A DNA stretch of 64,000 nt. Source: Ophiobolus disseminans. Its lineage: Eukaryota > Ascomycota > Dothideomycetes > Pleosporales > Phaeosphaeriaceae. The notes beneath the pieces were generated by a model. It did no database searches, had not been told where the DNA came from, and worked only from the letters and a program-made list of their open reading frames with translations. Where the stretch lies: the NCBI GenBank assembly GCA_010093685.1, contig MU006248.1, forward strand, positions 62,001 through 126,000, written 5' to 3'. Below, piece by piece: positions 22,217 through 33,028 of the stretch (positions within the stretch are counted from its first letter, which is position 1; the number at the start of each line of letters is the position of its first letter). The translations under genes and the position numbers were made by a program.

Positions 22217-23061
22217 GATGTCCTAAGCTCTCAAAGAGTAACAATGAGGGGTCGTGGGGGTGAGTTCGGTTCACGAAGGTAAAGGTGCCTTTATACGTGC
22301 AAACGCAGGGAACTCCTTGCCGAAGCGCGCTTATCGAAGGCGTGATACAAACGCAATCAACCTTGGGTAATGACGCTCAGTGCTGGCGGGATAACGTGCG
22401 CATGTACTCCATCAACCCGGGTAAACATGGTCGTTGTGCATCCAAGGGTTGTTTTCCTAGTCGTCGTAAGCTTGACCTGCCGTTTTTGGCCTTAGCTAAT
22501 CCATGGCATTTCTTGTGCGAGGGGTCAAACGTCATCTTGCTGACTATCACTCGCGAGAACTCAGTGGTCCCAGTCAAAGATCAGGAAAGTACCTGGTGTT
22601 TGCAATGCGCTTCCGACGCACTTACACAAGGCGGCAGTGCGATCTTAGGGGAGGGGGTAGGTGCCCGTCGTTCCACATGCAGCACAACACAGAACAGGGT
22701 CGCATTTTAGTTGCGACTTTACATCTAAACACTGATTCGATTGAACTGTGGCAGGAAAGATAAGATACGAATGTGTATGTTGATGGCAATTTTGAAGGTG
22801 CCATGCCGCACATGAGTCGCTTGACCTCGTGGAAATGGAAACAAAGCTAGAACAAGACAAGCCTAGCGTTACGCGTCAAGTGGGTCAACCTGGAAAGCGC
22901 GAAGCAACCTCACAACACCTCCATCTCGTCTCATCAACGCATCGCGTAGCCATCGCATGACTCTAAGTGTCGCATTCTACCCAGTACAGTACATATTCAA
23001 CATGGCATCGTGTACATAGGCTACTGCGGGTACGCTCACTGCTAGTGGAGACCGGCAGTCA
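22217..23061. other. Divergent intergenic region
   Basis: Promoters for the carboxypeptidase (leftward) and the HET-domain gene (rightward). No gene or structured element seen. Confidence 0.4.
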
Positions 23062-26000
23062 ATGAGTACTCCGCTCCATCTGGACCACCCCTTGAACGGA
23101 TCCGAGATAAACTTCTCATGGATACCAGTGGATATCTCACGTGATCAAAGCCTACGAAAGAAGGCGAAGCTGCATTTTGATCGACATGTCTCCCAGCAAC
23201 CCTTCCAACGTCGTGGTTCGCTGTCAGCCTCCGTTCAGCGACATCTCGGCTTGATAAACCTGACTCTGATGCTCGGACATGGCTGGAATGACAAGAAAAC
23301 TCTGACTGCTGAACAAAAGCAGGCTTTCCAAGAGGAAATGGATCTGGCCTCGCTTAAACGCGATTTGAAGTTAGGTGGAGGGGCTTCTCGGGGATCAGTA
23401 ACGCAGGCTGCATCAGTGGACGATTTGAGGACGCGATATTTTCGACCAAATCCCGTGGCGAAACCTATTTTAATCAAGGACGTTGCAAGATCGACAACTG
23501 CGCAGCTGGACGCGGGTAAAATTACTTCGTCCGTCTGTCGAAGATGCCGTGGTATCAACGCGGAGAACTTAAGCGGAGGGCGCCCCTACGTTCATTCTAC
23601 GATTGCTCGGATTGTGGCCTCAAGCCCGACCTGTCGACTATGTCAACTGATATCGGAGATGATGGGCGTATCCGCACTGGGAGTTACGCTGACGCGATAT
23701 CGCATCGTACTGACGATTGAAGAGCGAAGCCAGTTCCTTGACATTCAAGATCGATGTGTTGCCGTCGAGGATGCCAGTTTAGACACACGCAATCATCTCA
23801 CTGAGATGATCGTACACCTTCAAGACCTGACGCCTTGGAAACCGCGTGAGAGCGATTTGTTGGATTACGCCGATACTTCCGTCCAAGAAAAACATGACGC
23901 AGACAACAGCACAAGAGATGCATTGAAAGTGGACGCGTCGGAATTGTCCCCCATCAAGGAACGCTTCGACGAGCTAGACACCGAACAACTAAACCTTGAG
24001 CATGGTTGGTATAGGCGGGTCCAGCCATTGAATCTTCTGCCGAGGACAGTAAGAAGCGAGTCAGGATTACGCTGTTTTACAGAAGAGCATGACGCAGCGC
24101 GAGGACTAGTCAGGGGTATCAGTTGGATTCGGTCAATTGGAGCTACGGCAGCATCGACGGAGTCGTTTGATGTTGCTGCAGGTTGGCTAGGACGATGCCT
24201 TGCAGAGGATAAATTTTCGGGCTCAGGTTGTGCTACCAATGACCATCGTGAGCTGGATTACTCACCCCCTGCTTCGCCACGGCTATTGTGTCCCTTCAGC
24301 GACAATGGCGCATTCATTGCGGAAGACAGTCAAATACATGACCCCTGCTCATTTGGTGAGCCGAAGTTAACAAAAGAGCTGCCTGGCATTCGAGACGAGG
24401 TTCCGTCTCGCTTGGTTCAGATTAATGAGGATGCGACTCACCTACGATTAATCGAGACACACGGACATTCTTTCCCATATGTCGCGCTCAGCTATTGCTG
24501 GGGCAAGGATGATGGCGGGGAGTGGAAGACAACTACTCGGACCCTCAAAAGCCATGCCGATATTGGCCTGAGAAGTGACTGCCTGCCTTTGACGCTTCAG
24601 CACAGTCTTACGATCACCGTCCGCCTTGGTCTCATGCACATTTGGATTGATGCGCTATGCATTGTGCAAGACAGCAATGAAGACTGGGCTAAGGAGGCAG
24701 CGAAGATGGGCGGCGTCTATTTTGGATCGACCCTCACGATTGCAGCATCCGGTGCCTCCTCTTGGAGTGATGGTTGCTTCAACCAGAATTCGAGGCGCGT
24801 CGTTGAGCGCGGTCCATACTCCGACTGTGTGGCAGCGGTCGACTCTGAACTCAGCACTGGTGAAAATAGTCGCTTATACGTGCTCTCGACGGATGCTCTG
24901 CGATTTGGCGGACACACCGATACATACTATCATGGCACATGGGAGAGGTACCATCGACAGTTATCTGGAATCGCCTACGACAGTCTGGTACACGGCAGTC
25001 CGCTGGCAACGCGAGGATGGACTTTCCAAGAGCATCATCTACCGCAACGCACATTGTACTACACTTCTGAGCAGCTTTTCTGGGAATGTCAGCATCGTCG
25101 CTGTAGCGAGGACAACTTTCCGATACAACAAGACCTACGCAAGCACCCAGTTCTAGCTAGCAAACCTCTCTCATCTGATGCTGTCGCCGAGCTGTGGTAT
25201 CTCGGCATAGTAGAGGATTACTCACGCCGCAACTTGTCCTTCGCCAGCGACAAGCTGGTCGCCGTCAGCGCATTGGCGAAAACAACGTATTTGCGCAGGC
25301 CCCAACCCTACATCGCAGGTTTGTGGAGGGACAGTATCGTGCATGGCCTCATGTGGCGCCGAAAAGGGCCCGGTACGAAGAACACAACATCTCAGTGTCC
25401 CTCGTGGTCGTGGGCCTCGCAAACATCTGCTATCCAGTATCTCTGGACGAAACCAGGCGTAGATCGCACAAAGAATTGGCTGTGCACTTACAAACCAACC
25501 ATTGTGGACGTAAAGTACATTTCCTCCCCTGTTAGCTCCTTCACTGACGTACTCTCTGCGACTATTGACATCAAAACTCTACTCACCTTTGGCACTGTTA
25601 TGTGGCATACTCATAGGCGCAACGGAGGTCAGAATATTCAAGGCGATACAGGTTGGAGCGAACACACGTCAATTGCTGAAGCTAGCTACAAATATGTTGA
25701 CGGTGGCTACAAACTCGCAGCGGAGCTGGAGCAAGGCCTGTACATCTCGAGTTCCAGCACTGATACCATTTGGTACTATGAAGCAGTTATGGACACGTCA
25801 AGCAGCTTCCATGCATCTGTTGCTGTTGCATACCTCGGCCTGGACAACATCGACACCGCTATCGCGGAAAATCTCGGGCCAGAAGAGAACAACAACAACT
25901 TGGTATTTCTGCTGCTAAATCCATCCGATCTAAATGCAACACAATACCAACGGGTGGGAATTGCGCGTTTTCGGTCTACGTGGGTGCGGCCAACCCAAGG

Positions 26001-26079
26001 CGATGTCTGGCGACTTAGTGGTCACGTTAGGGAGCATCCTCTGGCCCATTTCCAAGAAAGGACGATCCGCTTGGTTTAA
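23062..26079 (+). CDS. HET-domain (heterokaryon incompatibility) protein
   Basis: Single-exon protein of 1005 aa. The HET domain begins near residue 470 with FPYVALSYCWG and continues through LPLTLQHSLTITVRLGLMHIWIDALCI and VYFGSTLTIAASGA. It ends near ATRGWTFQE and RTLYYTSEQLFWEC, the three usual HET blocks. HET domains trigger cell death after fusion of unlike hyphae and are now viewed as part of fungal innate immunity. The 460-residue N-terminal region is unusual. It contains CRRC and CRLC pairs about 30 residues apart (around 160-196) that could bind zinc, and no NACHT or repeat domain. I see no signal peptide. Whether it works alone or with a partner cannot be told from this window. Confidence 0.9.
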   Translation: MSTPLHLDHPLNGSEINFSWIPVDISRDQSLRKKAKLHFDRHVSQQPFQRRGSLSASVQRHLGLINLTLMLGHGWNDKKTLTAEQKQAFQEEMDLASLKRDLKLGGGASRGSVTQAASVDDLRTRYFRPNPVAKPILIKDVARSTTAQLDAGKITSSVCRRCRGINAENLSGGRPYVHSTIARIVASSPTCRLCQLISEMMGVSALGVTLTRYRIVLTIEERSQFLDIQDRCVAVEDASLDTRNHLTEMIVHLQDLTPWKPRESDLLDYADTSVQEKHDADNSTRDALKVDASELSPIKERFDELDTEQLNLEHGWYRRVQPLNLLPRTVRSESGLRCFTEEHDAARGLVRGISWIRSIGATAASTESFDVAAGWLGRCLAEDKFSGSGCATNDHRELDYSPPASPRLLCPFSDNGAFIAEDSQIHDPCSFGEPKLTKELPGIRDEVPSRLVQINEDATHLRLIETHGHSFPYVALSYCWGKDDGGEWKTTTRTLKSHADIGLRSDCLPLTLQHSLTITVRLGLMHIWIDALCIVQDSNEDWAKEAAKMGGVYFGSTLTIAASGASSWSDGCFNQNSRRVVERGPYSDCVAAVDSELSTGENSRLYVLSTDALRFGGHTDTYYHGTWERYHRQLSGIAYDSLVHGSPLATRGWTFQEHHLPQRTLYYTSEQLFWECQHRRCSEDNFPIQQDLRKHPVLASKPLSSDAVAELWYLGIVEDYSRRNLSFASDKLVAVSALAKTTYLRRPQPYIAGLWRDSIVHGLMWRRKGPGTKNTTSQCPSWSWASQTSAIQYLWTKPGVDRTKNWLCTYKPTIVDVKYISSPVSSFTDVLSATIDIKTLLTFGTVMWHTHRRNGGQNIQGDTGWSEHTSIAEASYKYVDGGYKLAAELEQGLYISSSSTDTIWYYEAVMDTSSSFHASVAVAYLGLDNIDTAIAENLGPEENNNNLVFLLLNPSDLNATQYQRVGIARFRSTWVRPTQGDVWRLSGHVREHPLAHFQERTIRLV

Positions 26080-26674
26080 GAACGCGATATTTTCTCTTCT
26101 CGTTCACATTCGTTCCGTCAATTAGCGATGTCAGCTTGTCTTGTTCTTGTATGGTTTACACTGACACTCGAGTCAGTGAGTACAAGATGGTTGAGATCGC
26201 GCATCCTAAACATCTCGCAACACCCATTGTGTATCTACCGCCACTAGCATTCTACATTGTTACATTGTGCTGAAGCAAGTACTGCCTTGCTTGTTATCTT
26301 CTTTGTTTGCGGGCCTTGCGTACTCATTTTGCATCATCAAAACACAATGTCTTTCATTTTGTTATGATTTAGTGCACAATGCGGGTCGCTATTTACTCCT
26401 CTGAGGCCCGTTCGCCCCAAAACTCCAGTCATTTCTACAAACGGTGAATAAACAGTGCTTGCCAGCCCATGACGTTCCTCATGCCCTTTCCCCTCATTAC
26501 CGCTATCTATAAACATCCCACCAGTCTTTACTCTCTAAACACTCATCCAGCCTTGTTGTTGTCGACCAATTCAACACTTCTGTCGACTAGCAACCGCTTC
26601 TTGGCAGCCCCTTTCTGACCCACCACTACTATCGCCCCTCCTTCAAGTCTCGACCTTCGCCGGACCGATTCACT
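26080..26674. other. Intergenic region
   Basis: 3' UTR of the HET gene and promoter of the next gene; a pyrimidine-rich leader precedes the ATG at 26675. Nothing else recognised. Confidence 0.35.
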
Positions 26675-28528
26675 ATGAAGTCAACACGCTCTGCCAATCG
26701 ATCGATGCCTCGCTCAGGAGCCACGCAGCCCTCTGTACAGCCATCTCCGTCTCTCAATACAGCCCCGCCTCGACCTACCTATGGTGAGGTCATCGACATG
26801 CTCATCGCTGCGGATGTGGCTGTTTATTACCAGTACGAGCACATTCCTTATGTGCGGGACGAACTTCGGACGCAGTTCGCCGACACCATCGAGTATTGCA
26901 AGATGCGCGACCGCGACCCCGTTACTCTGCTAGTCTCGCGTCTAAAGCAGGAGCAGCGCATACTTAATCAATACAACAAGCACCGCGCGCACACCAAGGC
27001 AGACGAGATTGCGGAGGATTTAGAGTCATTCCCGCTACGCCTGGAGGTTGTTGAGCGTGGGTTCACCGAGCTCACCGAAGACATACCCCCGGTCTATCAG
27101 GCTGCGGATCACTATGTGCATGCAGCTGCGGATGCTGACTTTGCTCCGGCGATTCCGCAAACCAAGAAGGCAAAGTCGAAAGCGCCTGCACCCAGCAAGA
27201 AGAACAAGACCGGTCGCAAGGTCATCAACTATGACAAGCTCGGGGATGCGCCTCGCCCAAATCTTGACTTTCCCGACTGCAACATCCTTATCACAGAAAT
27301 GGCAGCCTTCCTCCCGAATGCCATAAAATCCTGGGACGTACTCGACCGAGTGTGCGGGAACGGTCTCAAGCAGTACATCTACACATTAATGATTAACAAT
27401 TATAGAGAGATGGCTCGCGGCAAGATTACGGCGAATAGCACATACCGCATGTTCAAGGGCCCGATCACGAAGCGTGCCCAAGCCGAGCCTCTTCACCAGC
27501 CATCATGGGAAGACTGGACTCCAACTATCCACGACCAGTATGTCGATGCTGCTAACTTCGAGCCTTCGAGCGTGAGCGCCACCGGTTTCCGAACAGCAGC
27601 AGATGGCAAGAACAAGATCTCGCACGCTCCGATTCCGATGAAGAGCCTGGCAGTCGGCGTCAAGGTCTTTCCGTCTGGGGAGGATGCTCTGGACCTGACC
27701 CGCATGATCCAATACTGCGTCGACCATCCAGCCGAGGACTGGTTCTACCCGACAGATTACACGCGCCTCCTAAACAAGATAGGTGGCCCGGCCCCCATCA
27801 ATGCCGCCAACACAGATGCTGCTGTCATCGCCCGCTGGACCGCACAGCAGGTCGCAGCTGGTAGCATGCGCAAGACGGCTGGTCGTAAGCGTGACTCCCG
27901 CGGTCGCCTTATGAAGCCCAATTCGGACTCTGAGGAAGAGGACTACGATAACATGGACGAGACTGACTCTGAGCCAGACTTCGACGAGATGGATGAGACC
28001 GAGTCCGAGTTCGACTCGCACAATCACAAGAAGGGTAACAAGCGCAAGCGCGCCTTGTCCTTCGACGACTCGGACGACGTGGACGACGACACACCCTCTC
28101 AAAAGCCCTCTGCAAAGCGCCCGAAGCTTGTGTTAAAGTTCCGTATTCCTCACTCCACACTTGACGGCAAGCACACTGCGTCCGGTCCATCTCGCCCGCG
28201 CAAGCAGTTCGTGTTCATGTCTGATATCGACTCTGACTCCGACGGCGATGGATATAAGGCTCCTAAGGGCCCCACAAGGAAGAAGAAGGAGAAGAAGGCA
28301 GCGCCTGCGGTGCGTCGCTCGGGCCGCGCAAACAAGTTCTCCAAGTCGTTCAGCATAAATGAAGACATCTATGGTGAGCTTGAGGACGATGTGCCTGTTC
28401 CGAAGCCTGAGGTACCCGATATCATCGCGCGCTACGGCATGAACGCCACCAAGGAGGCTGACGGGCTGACTGACGAGCTAACTGACGGGGATGCCGAAGG
28501 TGACTCTCTCATGAGCGACGAAGAGTAG
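26675..28528 (+). CDS. Lineage-restricted nuclear-type protein A, shares a domain with 33383-36154
   Basis: Single exon, 617 aa, function unknown. Residues about 15-125 are helical (YGEVIDMLIAADVAVYYQYEH). Residues about 200-392 form a region also found in the protein at 33383: ILITEMAAFLPNAIKSW, then PIPMKSLAVGVKVFPSGEDALDLTR, then INAANTDAAVIARW. The C-terminal third alternates acidic runs (DSEEEDYDNMDETDSE) with basic clusters (KKGNKRKR, GPTRKKKEKK), a pattern common in chromatin or nucleolar proteins. There is no signal peptide or membrane segment. ATG 26675 follows a clean leader. No known domain is visible. The nuclear location is inferred from the charge pattern. Confidence 0.75.
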   Translation: MKSTRSANRSMPRSGATQPSVQPSPSLNTAPPRPTYGEVIDMLIAADVAVYYQYEHIPYVRDELRTQFADTIEYCKMRDRDPVTLLVSRLKQEQRILNQYNKHRAHTKADEIAEDLESFPLRLEVVERGFTELTEDIPPVYQAADHYVHAAADADFAPAIPQTKKAKSKAPAPSKKNKTGRKVINYDKLGDAPRPNLDFPDCNILITEMAAFLPNAIKSWDVLDRVCGNGLKQYIYTLMINNYREMARGKITANSTYRMFKGPITKRAQAEPLHQPSWEDWTPTIHDQYVDAANFEPSSVSATGFRTAADGKNKISHAPIPMKSLAVGVKVFPSGEDALDLTRMIQYCVDHPAEDWFYPTDYTRLLNKIGGPAPINAANTDAAVIARWTAQQVAAGSMRKTAGRKRDSRGRLMKPNSDSEEEDYDNMDETDSEPDFDEMDETESEFDSHNHKKGNKRKRALSFDDSDDVDDDTPSQKPSAKRPKLVLKFRIPHSTLDGKHTASGPSRPRKQFVFMSDIDSDSDGDGYKAPKGPTRKKKEKKAAPAVRRSGRANKFSKSFSINEDIYGELEDDVPVPKPEVPDIIARYGMNATKEADGLTDELTDGDAEGDSLMSDEE

Positions 28529-28986
28529 TAGGTTGAGAGTTGGCGGTGTTATACCATTTGCTGTCTTGGAGGAGTGACTCTAGGCATCAGGCAGCCGCTG
28601 AGCTATGGCTTCGTGGCTGCCAAACTGTATTTTCAACAGCGGCATGATACCCCGGAGTTCGGGTCTCTTGATCAATAGCTAGCACGATGTTTCGTGTATC
28701 TCATTGCGCATCTCACCGCCTTCACACGTCCCGAATCATCGGCCTCAGGTAGTGCAGCTTCTTAATTGATAATCAATTTCTATGCAATAATGATCCCTAC
28801 CAAGACTTTCTTCCCTCTTGCCATCTGACTGCGATCAATATACGTTGTTCTTGGAGAAAGGATGTATACTATAGTTTCTTAGTGAAGGAGGCCTCTGGCC
28901 TAACATAGCCTTGTGCCCTCCATTTCACGTTCACCTCATCTGCAGAGCTAGATTAGCGCGTTGCGTCGCGTCGCTTCGATGCGCTC
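28529..28986. other. Intergenic region
   Basis: 3' UTR and promoter sequence; a short A/T-rich stretch (TTAATTGATAATCAATT) lies near 28762. No gene seen. Confidence 0.35.
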
Positions 28987-29878
28987 ATGAGCAACAGAAA
29001 TCATTCTAGTTTCTCCCCCGCCACGTCCAGCTTTACTGCGTCTTCCTCCACCATGGCAAACAACAAAGTATACTACTACGTGAGCGCCGCGGAAGAGGAC
29101 GACTTCATCGATGATGACGACTGCGAGTCTGAAGACGGCCACCTCTACGACTACGAGTCCGCAGGAAGGAACGTCCGGGACGGTGAGCATCAACGCAAAG
29201 ATGCCTATCCTGCCGACACTATAGCGGCACTGGGAAGTTTGTTCCGTATGCCTCCGCCTCCGCCTCCGCCTCCGCCTCCGGGTATGAAACCACATTATCA
29301 CATACCATGAACTTGCGCTAAATGACTTTAGCGCGTACTGCACCAGTGACAAGCTCCTACGAGCGTCAGATAGCATATTTGGCAGAGTAAGACCAGCGCA
29401 CAGCGTCCACCGAGCGCTCGACCCAAATGAAGCCAGTCGGTCAGAATCTCCTCGCCCCTCCTCAGTCGTATAGTGTCACGAAGCCTCAGAAGAAGTCAAA
29501 CGTTCCCGAAAAGAAAATCTTCGGCGATGGTTGGGCCCGAACAAAGACAAACGCCACTACGACTGGAGCAAGCAAGCGTGAAGCTCTAACGACCAAGTCA
29601 GCCAACAACGTTCCGCACACTCCGACATCCAACCGTCTTACCAACGCTGTTGCATCAACTGTATCGACTCCTGTTGGCCAAGAGAACGGTAGTCATCTCG
29701 AGGGCATCCTGCATGACTATGCCAGCATCATCTCTCAACATCTCCGCAAGGCAGGCTTCAAGACCCCAAAAAAGGGTAGATTCACGATAGGGACAAGAAG
29801 GATCGTGATGCTAAGCAGCGTGCGATGAAGCAGGAGCGCGAGGAGATGTTGCGAAACACTGACAACGAGTCTGAATAG
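28987..29878 (+). pseudogene. Coding-like locus with a broken frame (acidic, Pro-rich N-terminus; charged C-terminus)
   Basis: Exon 1 (28987-29281) encodes an acidic stretch (AAEEDDFIDDDDCESEDG) and nine prolines. With donor GTATGA and acceptor TTTAG, exon 2 (29332-) reads ARTAPVTSSYERQIAYLAE and then meets TAA at 29388. The same frame stays open beyond the stop to 29828, with coding-like sequence (KIFGDGWARTK, HLEGILHDYASIISQHLRKAGFKTPKK). After an A6 run at 29768-29773 the coding-like signal moves to another frame (DRDAKQRAMKQEREEMLRNTDNESE, ending at 29876-29878). So it has one in-frame stop and one frame change. It may be a decaying gene, a gene with introns I could not place, or hold sequence errors. 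Taken as it stands, the first product is 117 aa. Confidence 0.4.
29251..29280 (+). repeat. CCTCCG hexanucleotide microsatellite (five units)
   Basis: Five perfect CCTCCG units encode the polyproline run at the end of exon 1 of the broken locus. The array abuts the proposed 5' splice site. Confidence 0.95.
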
Positions 29879-30423
29879 GTCTGGGTAAGAGTCTTTGGGA
29901 TTGGAATTGAAGAGTAGAGATTGCGATGATGCACAAGCTCATTGTTGGTAATGGTACACCAAGGTTGGAAGAGGGCAAACATAACAGGAGGCTTGCGCAG
30001 CACAGATCAAGCCGAAATGTTTGCTAGCCACGTTAGTACTACAGTACTAGTTAATGTTTCTACAAGCTTTGACATAATGAAATGCAAAAATACAACGTAT
30101 GCTGATGTCTGTTCTCTTGCGTGTCGGTACTTGTTACACTCTCGATCATGTTCGTCCTCTCTCACATATGTGATTCTCCAAATTCGCACACGAAGTACGG
30201 AGAGCGGGGACTGTCTCGGATAGTCAATGTTGAAGTGAAGCGGCGCGCGAGCGCTCACTCCTCATGGCTCATCTTCACTGATTTCGGAACATGCCATACG
30301 ACGCACTGACTGACTGGTAAGATACCTTCCAGCTTCTCAGTGCTCATAGCACCACGAAAGCCTGATCTTTCAGTCTGGCTACAGACCCTTTACCTTTCTC
30401 GCCCCCGCATCATTCCATACAAT
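29879..30423. other. Intergenic region
   Basis: No gene supported. It holds the promoter of the gene starting at 30424. Confidence 0.35.
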
Positions 30424-31173
30424 ATGTACAACAACGAGGACTCCTACGGCGACGACAGCTCCTCGTCCGACGAAGCTGAGTTTACGTCAGATGAGAAATC
30501 CGACTCTGACTCCGACGGAGAGTTATATGAGACTTTGGAGGACGACCCGGTGCCTGCCGAGATGCATGACTTTGTCGAGTTCGACGGCAGAAGTGTGATT
30601 TGGGGAAGGAAGACATTTAAGGCGCCTGATGGACTTTTATACCTCCAGACCGAGCAAGAGATTTCCAGCATCCAGGACTCAGGTACTTGAACCAAGCGTT
30701 GAGTTTCTGTCGCTTGCTAATCCATTCCAGTCGAACGTCAACGAGCAGCCGAGATGCCACCACCATTTCGCCCCACCAAATCGAGCCCGCAGGACGAAGC
30801 AAGAAAGCAGACGCGCACGAACCGCCGTGCCATGGCCAAAGAAGCTCAGCTGTACCGGATGACTCAGGAAGTCCGCTTGAAGCACCCCCGCAGGACTTCC
30901 ACGCCGACAACACCGATGCGCAGTCGCCAGCACAGCTCTGTGAACTTGACACGGATGGCTACTCCTACTCGCTGCGGGCATATTAAAGCAAGTACTGCGC
31001 CAATTTCCGTTATCCCATATCGACTCACTAGATCCAACATGAAGACGCCCCGCCAGCCAACCGGCCTGGTGACACCAGCGAAGCAGGCCATCGATTACGC
31101 GTCGCAGTGCAGCGGCAGCAGCGAGAGAAGGCAGAAGCGCATGCTGGAAAGGCTGCAGTGGGATTCGGACTGA
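30424..31173 (+). CDS. Hypothetical acidic/basic protein, two exons
   Basis: Unknown function, 233 aa. Exon 1 is 30424-30682 and exon 2 is 30731-31173. The 48-nt intron uses donor GTACTT and acceptor TCCAG and is in phase (DS-VERQRAAEMPPPF). The N-terminal 45 residues are strongly acidic and Ser-rich (DDSSSSDEAEFTSDEKSDSDSDGE). A short globular segment follows (VEFDGRSVIWGRKTFKAPDGLLYLQTE). The second half is basic with Thr/Pro motifs and ends in RRQKRMLERLQWDSD. ATG 30424 is the first Met before the acidic run. Its composition resembles the neighbouring lineage-restricted genes, but I see no clear homology to them. Confidence 0.6.
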
Positions 31174-32224
31174 AGTGTCATACCGGGATTGAGGAGAGAG
31201 GATAGAAGTGAGACTAGCGACGACTTGGGACTAAAGAGTGGAGACATAGAGACTGCAAGAGGATGATATTTCCGGAGGTTTAGAGCAACGTAGTTGAGCT
31301 GAGGCGTTTGGTGGCAACAATATTGACCGAGTTATTGTCTAACAGCTAGTTTGAGAAGATTGATTGCGGTCTCGCGACCTGTTTGGTCTCACAATTGTGA
31401 CCTAACAGTATCATACTCCATTGTGGTGCACGTGTGAAGTACACTTGAAGTTTTCTGGTTACCTTCGGCTCGCTAACCGACGTTTTCTAGTAGCTTACGC
31501 TCGGTTAGCTAACAGTGGTTAAGTGAATGGGGCTTCGATATCGCAGTCTTCATGGGCGATGGAGCATTCGTATGACACCACCCTGCAAACGAGGATTGGG
31601 TGGTATGATGTAAATTTTCTTGACGTGCCGTGGCAACCATGACGTTTTTAGACGCGATGCGCTACCGGTAGTGTTAGTCTCAACTTTAGCGTCTTCAGGG
31701 CTCAACAAGACTGTGCTGCAAACTTCGCGCAGCTTCCTACCTTCCACTCCATCGCTTCGTATCATGTGTCTCCGTTACCAAAATTGGCCCTGTTACTAGT
31801 TGCAATCGAAGTTGAGGTCAAAATTATGGCCTTGTTGGTTGGTTGGCCAGATGTTGAAGCCCGTGCGCGTTGGTTGCGTCGGGTGGAGGTCCCATGGTAC
31901 AGTACATGAAGTGGCTGGGGCAAAGGACCACCTTCACCAAATAGCGAACGATCCATTTTATCACGGCTACAATAGCAATGTGACCCCTTGTTGCCCGGCG
32001 TTGGGGTGATATCCAGCTACGGCACACAATATGACACAATAAACAAGACTACAATCAGAGGGCTTGTCTCACTAAGACCCTCACCCTCACTGCTTGACTC
32101 CACGAATACTTCAACAGCTCTCATACCCAGCCTGCCACACGCTCAAATTACTTCCATCAAGACACATCCGATCCGATCTTCGCAAGCTATTGCCAACTTC
32201 GAACAGCAATCTCAACTGCCAATC
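31174..32224. other. Intergenic region, 1 kb
   Basis: No gene supported. The last 200 bp remain open in frame with the next gene but lack an ATG, and most likely form its leader. Confidence 0.35.
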
Positions 32225-33028
32225 ATGCAGCATCAAGTATCACGCAAGACAATCGGCAAGCGAAACGGTTATCTCAGCGCCCTTGAATTTCGCAAATTCG
32301 AAGACACCACCACTATGAGGGACTGGCACAATGAGTGGGCAACAGCGCCCAATGATCCACTGCCGTCCAAGCTCAAGCTTCTCAAGCTCCTCAACAAGCC
32401 GGCCAAAATCAATACAAAGAACCATGCGGTGCAAGCCAGAGAAGTAGCTCTCATTCACTACGACGTCAATCTCATCCCAGAAGGACGAGCACAGCAGGAA
32501 CAACAACGGTATTGGCTTAGGGAAGAGAGACGTCTTAAGCGGGATGCCGAGGCGTTTGTGTCCGAGATGGAGCGAGTTGAGAGCCGACAGAAGGTGATGA
32601 CTGCGGCCAAAGTCGCGGAGGTTATTGATTTGACGGAAGACGAGATGGTGAGCAAGCCGGCATCCCAGAACGTCCCAGTCAACGTTGCGACACATCAAGA
32701 TTTCAGTGGTCTGCCATTTGGTCCTGATTTCCGTCATGATCCTGTGGCTTCTTATCCTTCCGGCACTCTGGATAAAGCGCCTTGGAGACCTTCGAAACAG
32801 ACTGCGCCACAACGGCGTCGGCCATACCGCATCCAAAAGAAGATCGACGAGCCTAGCCGCTTCACCCAGCATCCATCATTCCAAAAGATACCAGCTCATG
32901 GGACGTTATGTCAGTTTCCGAGGCCGCCATATCCGCACGGTTTGTCTCCGGAAGGGTCTTTCACCCAGCAGCAACGGTACAACATCGGGCCCTCCGGATT
33001 CAATATCAACGCATACGGCCCATGTTAG
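32225..33028 (+). CDS. Hypothetical protein with a SUMO-interaction-like motif
   Basis: Unknown protein, 267 aa, single exon. I chose ATG 32225 (MQHQVSRKTIGKRNG) because the frame upstream has no ATG. The N-terminal half is helical and charged, with LPSKLKLLKLLNKPAK and a long coiled-coil-like helix (QQRYWLREERRLKRDAEAFV). It is followed by AEVIDLTEDEM, which fits the hydrophobic-core-plus-acidic pattern of SUMO-interacting motifs exactly. The C-terminal 90 residues are Pro-, Arg- and aromatic-rich. There is no signal peptide or membrane segment. The motif suggests binding to SUMO-modified nuclear proteins, but short motifs occur by chance. Confidence 0.6.
   Translation: MQHQVSRKTIGKRNGYLSALEFRKFEDTTTMRDWHNEWATAPNDPLPSKLKLLKLLNKPAKINTKNHAVQAREVALIHYDVNLIPEGRAQQEQQRYWLREERRLKRDAEAFVSEMERVESRQKVMTAAKVAEVIDLTEDEMVSKPASQNVPVNVATHQDFSGLPFGPDFRHDPVASYPSGTLDKAPWRPSKQTAPQRRRPYRIQKKIDEPSRFTQHPSFQKIPAHGTLCQFPRPPYPHGLSPEGSFTQQQRYNIGPSGFNINAYGPC

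Noticed and set aside
29767..29776. A AAA AAG slippery sequence as a programmed -1 frameshift
   Set aside because: The -1 frame meets TAG two codons later, so it would not reach the downstream coding-like frame.
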